From: Nonomuraea terrae
GTDB lineage: Bacteria; Actinomycetota; Actinomycetes; Streptosporangiales; Streptosporangiaceae
DNA: 52,832 nucleotides
Reading direction: 5' to 3'
Assembly (NCBI RefSeq): GCF_004348995.1
Contig: NZ_SMKQ01000038.1
Coordinates: 1-52,832 of the forward strand
Shown piece by piece: positions 51,085 through 52,832 of the stretch; position 1 is the first letter of the stretch; every line of letters starts with the position of its first letter. A model generated the notes under the pieces. The model ran no database searches. It was not told the origin of the DNA and saw only the letters and a program-made list of their open reading frames with translations. The position numbers and the translations under genes were made by a program.

Positions 51085-51527
51085 CCACGTTGACCGAGCT
51101 GGAGGAGAAGGTACGCCGGGAGGTGGGCGTGCGGCTGTTCACCGTGCTCGCCTGGGTGCCGGAACGGCGGGCGCTGCGCCGGGTGCACAGCAGCCACCCC
51201 GAGCAGTACCCGGTGGGCGGCGAGAAGACCGTCGAGGTCGCCCAGGGCTGGCTGGCGACGTGCATCGAGGGGCGGCGGCCGTACCTCGGGAAGGACCGGG
51301 CCGCCGTGCGGGAGATCTTCGCCGACCACGAGCTGATCGAGAGCCTCGGCTGCGGCGCCGTCGTCAACGTGCCCGTCGTGGACGGCGACGAGGTGGTCGG
51401 CGTGCTCAACCTGCTCGACGCCGAAGGCCGCTACGACGAGAGCTCCGTGGCGGCGGCACAGGCGCTGGCCGGCGACGCCGCCGCGGCACTGCACGAAGGC
51501 GCGGCGCCGCGTGGGGGTGCCGCATGA
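51081..51527 (+). CDS. Free-standing GAF domain protein
   Basis: 148 residues made almost entirely of one GAF fold (VEVAQGWLATCIEGRRPYLG and LGCGAVVNVPVVDGDEVVGVLNLLDA). Two Cys (near 61 and 91) are present, but the three-Cys pattern of free Met-sulfoxide reductase is not obvious. It may sense or handle the small molecule imported by the MFS partner. GTG 51081 overlaps the MFS stop, and its own stop overlaps the hydrolase ATG (ATGA). Confidence 0.8.
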   Translation: MTTLTELEEKVRREVGVRLFTVLAWVPERRALRRVHSSHPEQYPVGGEKTVEVAQGWLATCIEGRRPYLGKDRAAVREIFADHELIESLGCGAVVNVPVVDGDEVVGVLNLLDAEGRYDESSVAAAQALAGDAAAALHEGAAPRGGAA

Positions 51528-52729
51528 GCCTGCTGCTGCGCAACGCCCTGCTGCTCGACGTCGCGACCGGCGAGTACACCGAAGCCGACCTGCGCTGTGC
51601 CGACGGCCGCATCGCCGAGACCGGGACGAACCTGCGCGCCCCCGACGGCACGCGAGTGATCGACCTCGCGGGCGCCCGGGTCGTGCCCGGCCTGATCGAC
51701 GCTCACGTGCACGTCACCGCCTCGACCGCGGACCTCGGCGCGCTGCGCACGATGTCACCCTCGTACGTCACCGCGCACGCCGCCCGCATCATGGGCGGCA
51801 TGCTGGACCGGGGCTTCACCACCGTCCGCGACAACTCCGGCGCCGACTTCGGTCTGGCCGACGCGCAGGCCGAAGGCCTCGTCCGGGGGCCGCGGCTGCT
51901 GTTCTGCGGCAAGGGGCTGAGCCAGACCGGCGGCCACTCCGACTTCCGCGGCCGGGGCGAGCAGCACGTCGACGATCATCCGTGCTGCGCGGGCGTCGGG
52001 CGGGTCGCCGACGGGGTCGACGCCGTACGCGCCGCGGCCCGCGACGAGCTGCGCAAGGGCGCCCACCACGTCAAGGTGATGGCCTCCGGCGGCGTGGCCT
52101 CCCCGACCGACCGGATCGACTCGACCCAGTACTCCATGGACGAGCTGCGCGCCATCGTGGCCGAGGCCGAGGCCGCCAACCGGTACGTCGCCGCGCACGC
52201 CTACACCGCGCGAGCCGTCAACCGGGCGCTTGAGGCGGGCGTGCGCTCGATCGAGCACGGCAACCTGATCGACGACACGAGCGTCGAGCTGTTCCGGCGG
52301 CATGACGCGTTCCTGGTGCCGACGCTGGTGACGTACTGGGCGCTGAAGGAGGAGGGGCCGGCGTTCGGGCTGCCGGAGAACAGCTGGCGCAAGGTGGACG
52401 AGGTGCTGGAGGCCGGTCTGACGGCGCTGGAGCGGGCCGCGCGCGGCGGCGTGCGGCTGGCGTTCGGGACCGACCTGCTCGGCGGCATGCACCGGCACCA
52501 GAGCCACGAGTTCCGCCTCCGGGCCGAGGTGCAGCCACCTCTCGACGTGCTCCGCGCGGCCACGTCCGGCGCGGCCGACCTGCTCGGGCTGACGGGCGAG
52601 ATCGGCACCCTGGACATCGGCGCCCGCGCCGACCTCCTCGTCCTCGACGGCGACCCCTTGGAGGACGCCGGCGTCCTCGCCGACCCCAAGCACCTGCGCC
52701 ACGTCATCCAATCCGGCGCCATCGCCTGA
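51524..52729 (+). CDS. Metal-dependent amidohydrolase (prolidase/imidazolonepropionase-like)
   Basis: 401 residues of the amidohydrolase superfamily: IDAHVHVT (His61, His63), KVMASGG (Lys184, the usual carbamylated lysine), HAYTARAV (His225), EHGNLID (His245) and FGTDLLGG (Asp317). The beta-sandwich C-terminus ADLLVLDGDPLED is typical. The branch includes aryldialkylphosphatase/N-acyl and prolidase-like enzymes. It is the last gene of the RpiR-linked operon, probably hydrolysing the compound imported by the MFS protein. Confidence 0.9.
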   Translation: MSLLLRNALLLDVATGEYTEADLRCADGRIAETGTNLRAPDGTRVIDLAGARVVPGLIDAHVHVTASTADLGALRTMSPSYVTAHAARIMGGMLDRGFTTVRDNSGADFGLADAQAEGLVRGPRLLFCGKGLSQTGGHSDFRGRGEQHVDDHPCCAGVGRVADGVDAVRAAARDELRKGAHHVKVMASGGVASPTDRIDSTQYSMDELRAIVAEAEAANRYVAAHAYTARAVNRALEAGVRSIEHGNLIDDTSVELFRRHDAFLVPTLVTYWALKEEGPAFGLPENSWRKVDEVLEAGLTALERAARGGVRLAFGTDLLGGMHRHQSHEFRLRAEVQPPLDVLRAATSGAADLLGLTGEIGTLDIGARADLLVLDGDPLEDAGVLADPKHLRHVIQSGAIA

Positions 52730-52832
52730 CTCCCGTCCGGACGAGCGGCCATCCCCCGGCTCCCAAGACCCTGCGGCGGGACCGTCGCCGAGGCGGTGTG
52801 GGGTCGTCGGGCGGGGGGTGGAGTGCGTAGCG
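52730..52832. other. Right-edge gap
   Basis: 103 bases with no gene, promoter or clear hairpin that I can support; the next gene, if any, lies outside the window. Confidence 0.3.

Overview
The window is very GC-rich DNA with frequent GTG starts, 4-base ATGA/GTGA gene overlaps, a Tat-exported glycosidase and many TetR/GntR/MerR regulators. This fits a large-genome actinomycete, with the Streptosporangiaceae (Nonomuraea-like) as my best guess from gene style alone. I see no tRNA, rRNA, CRISPR array, intact insertion sequence or prophage. It reads as accessory catabolic and transport territory made of short regulator-plus-operon modules.

Layout. 1-7.3 kb: the 3' part of an MFS-unrelated, SLC13/MatC-type carboxylate transporter cut by the window edge; an EthD-like protein; a coupled alpha/beta hydrolase and MFS pair divergent from a TetR gene; and a second TetR gene divergent from an aldo/keto reductase and SDR operon. 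7.3-11.8 kb: an unknown two-TM membrane protein, a three-gene ABC-2 exporter, and a GtrA protein flanked by two tiny coupled ORFs. 11.9-17.1 kb: a fused ABC exporter, a non-coding block of degenerate repeats, a TetR regulator carrying an in-frame 30-bp minisatellite, and a divergent saccharopine-dehydrogenase-like and NmrA-like pair. 17.1-22.7 kb: a minus-strand oligopeptide ABC importer. 23-24.7 kb: an APH-fold kinase and an Asp/Glu racemase-like protein. 24.8-30.4 kb: an FCD-GntR gene with twin palindromic operators, leading a tightly coupled set of enoyl-CoA hydratase, class III CoA-transferase, a signal-less solute-binding-protein homologue, an SDR and a DUF4432 epimerase-like protein.

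30.4-44.5 kb is probably a fucoside or complex-glycan utilisation locus. It holds a lactonase-type amidohydrolase, a Tat-exported GH95 alpha-L-fucosidase, an unusual regulator that joins an IS630 transposase DNA-binding region to a GntR/FCD protein, a sugar ABC importer, an unclassified alpha-helical putative glycan enzyme, an RraA-like aldolase, and two tandem secreted beta-helix proteins (GH141-like). The last two share a 125-bp identical 3' end. A strong hairpin terminator closes the operon.

44.5-52.8 kb: a truncated histidine-kinase sensor-like membrane protein, a double-HTH MerR regulator, a DUF6194-like protein, an FAD oxidoreductase divergent from an HxlR regulator, a small hypothetical protein, and an RpiR regulator divergent from an MFS / GAF / amidohydrolase operon.

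The most unusual items are the transposase-GntR fusion regulator, the cytoplasmic binding-protein homologue inside a CoA pathway, the orphan glycan enzyme at 38.2-40.1 kb, and the repeat-bearing TetR. Family calls are from reading the proteins; no database search was possible.
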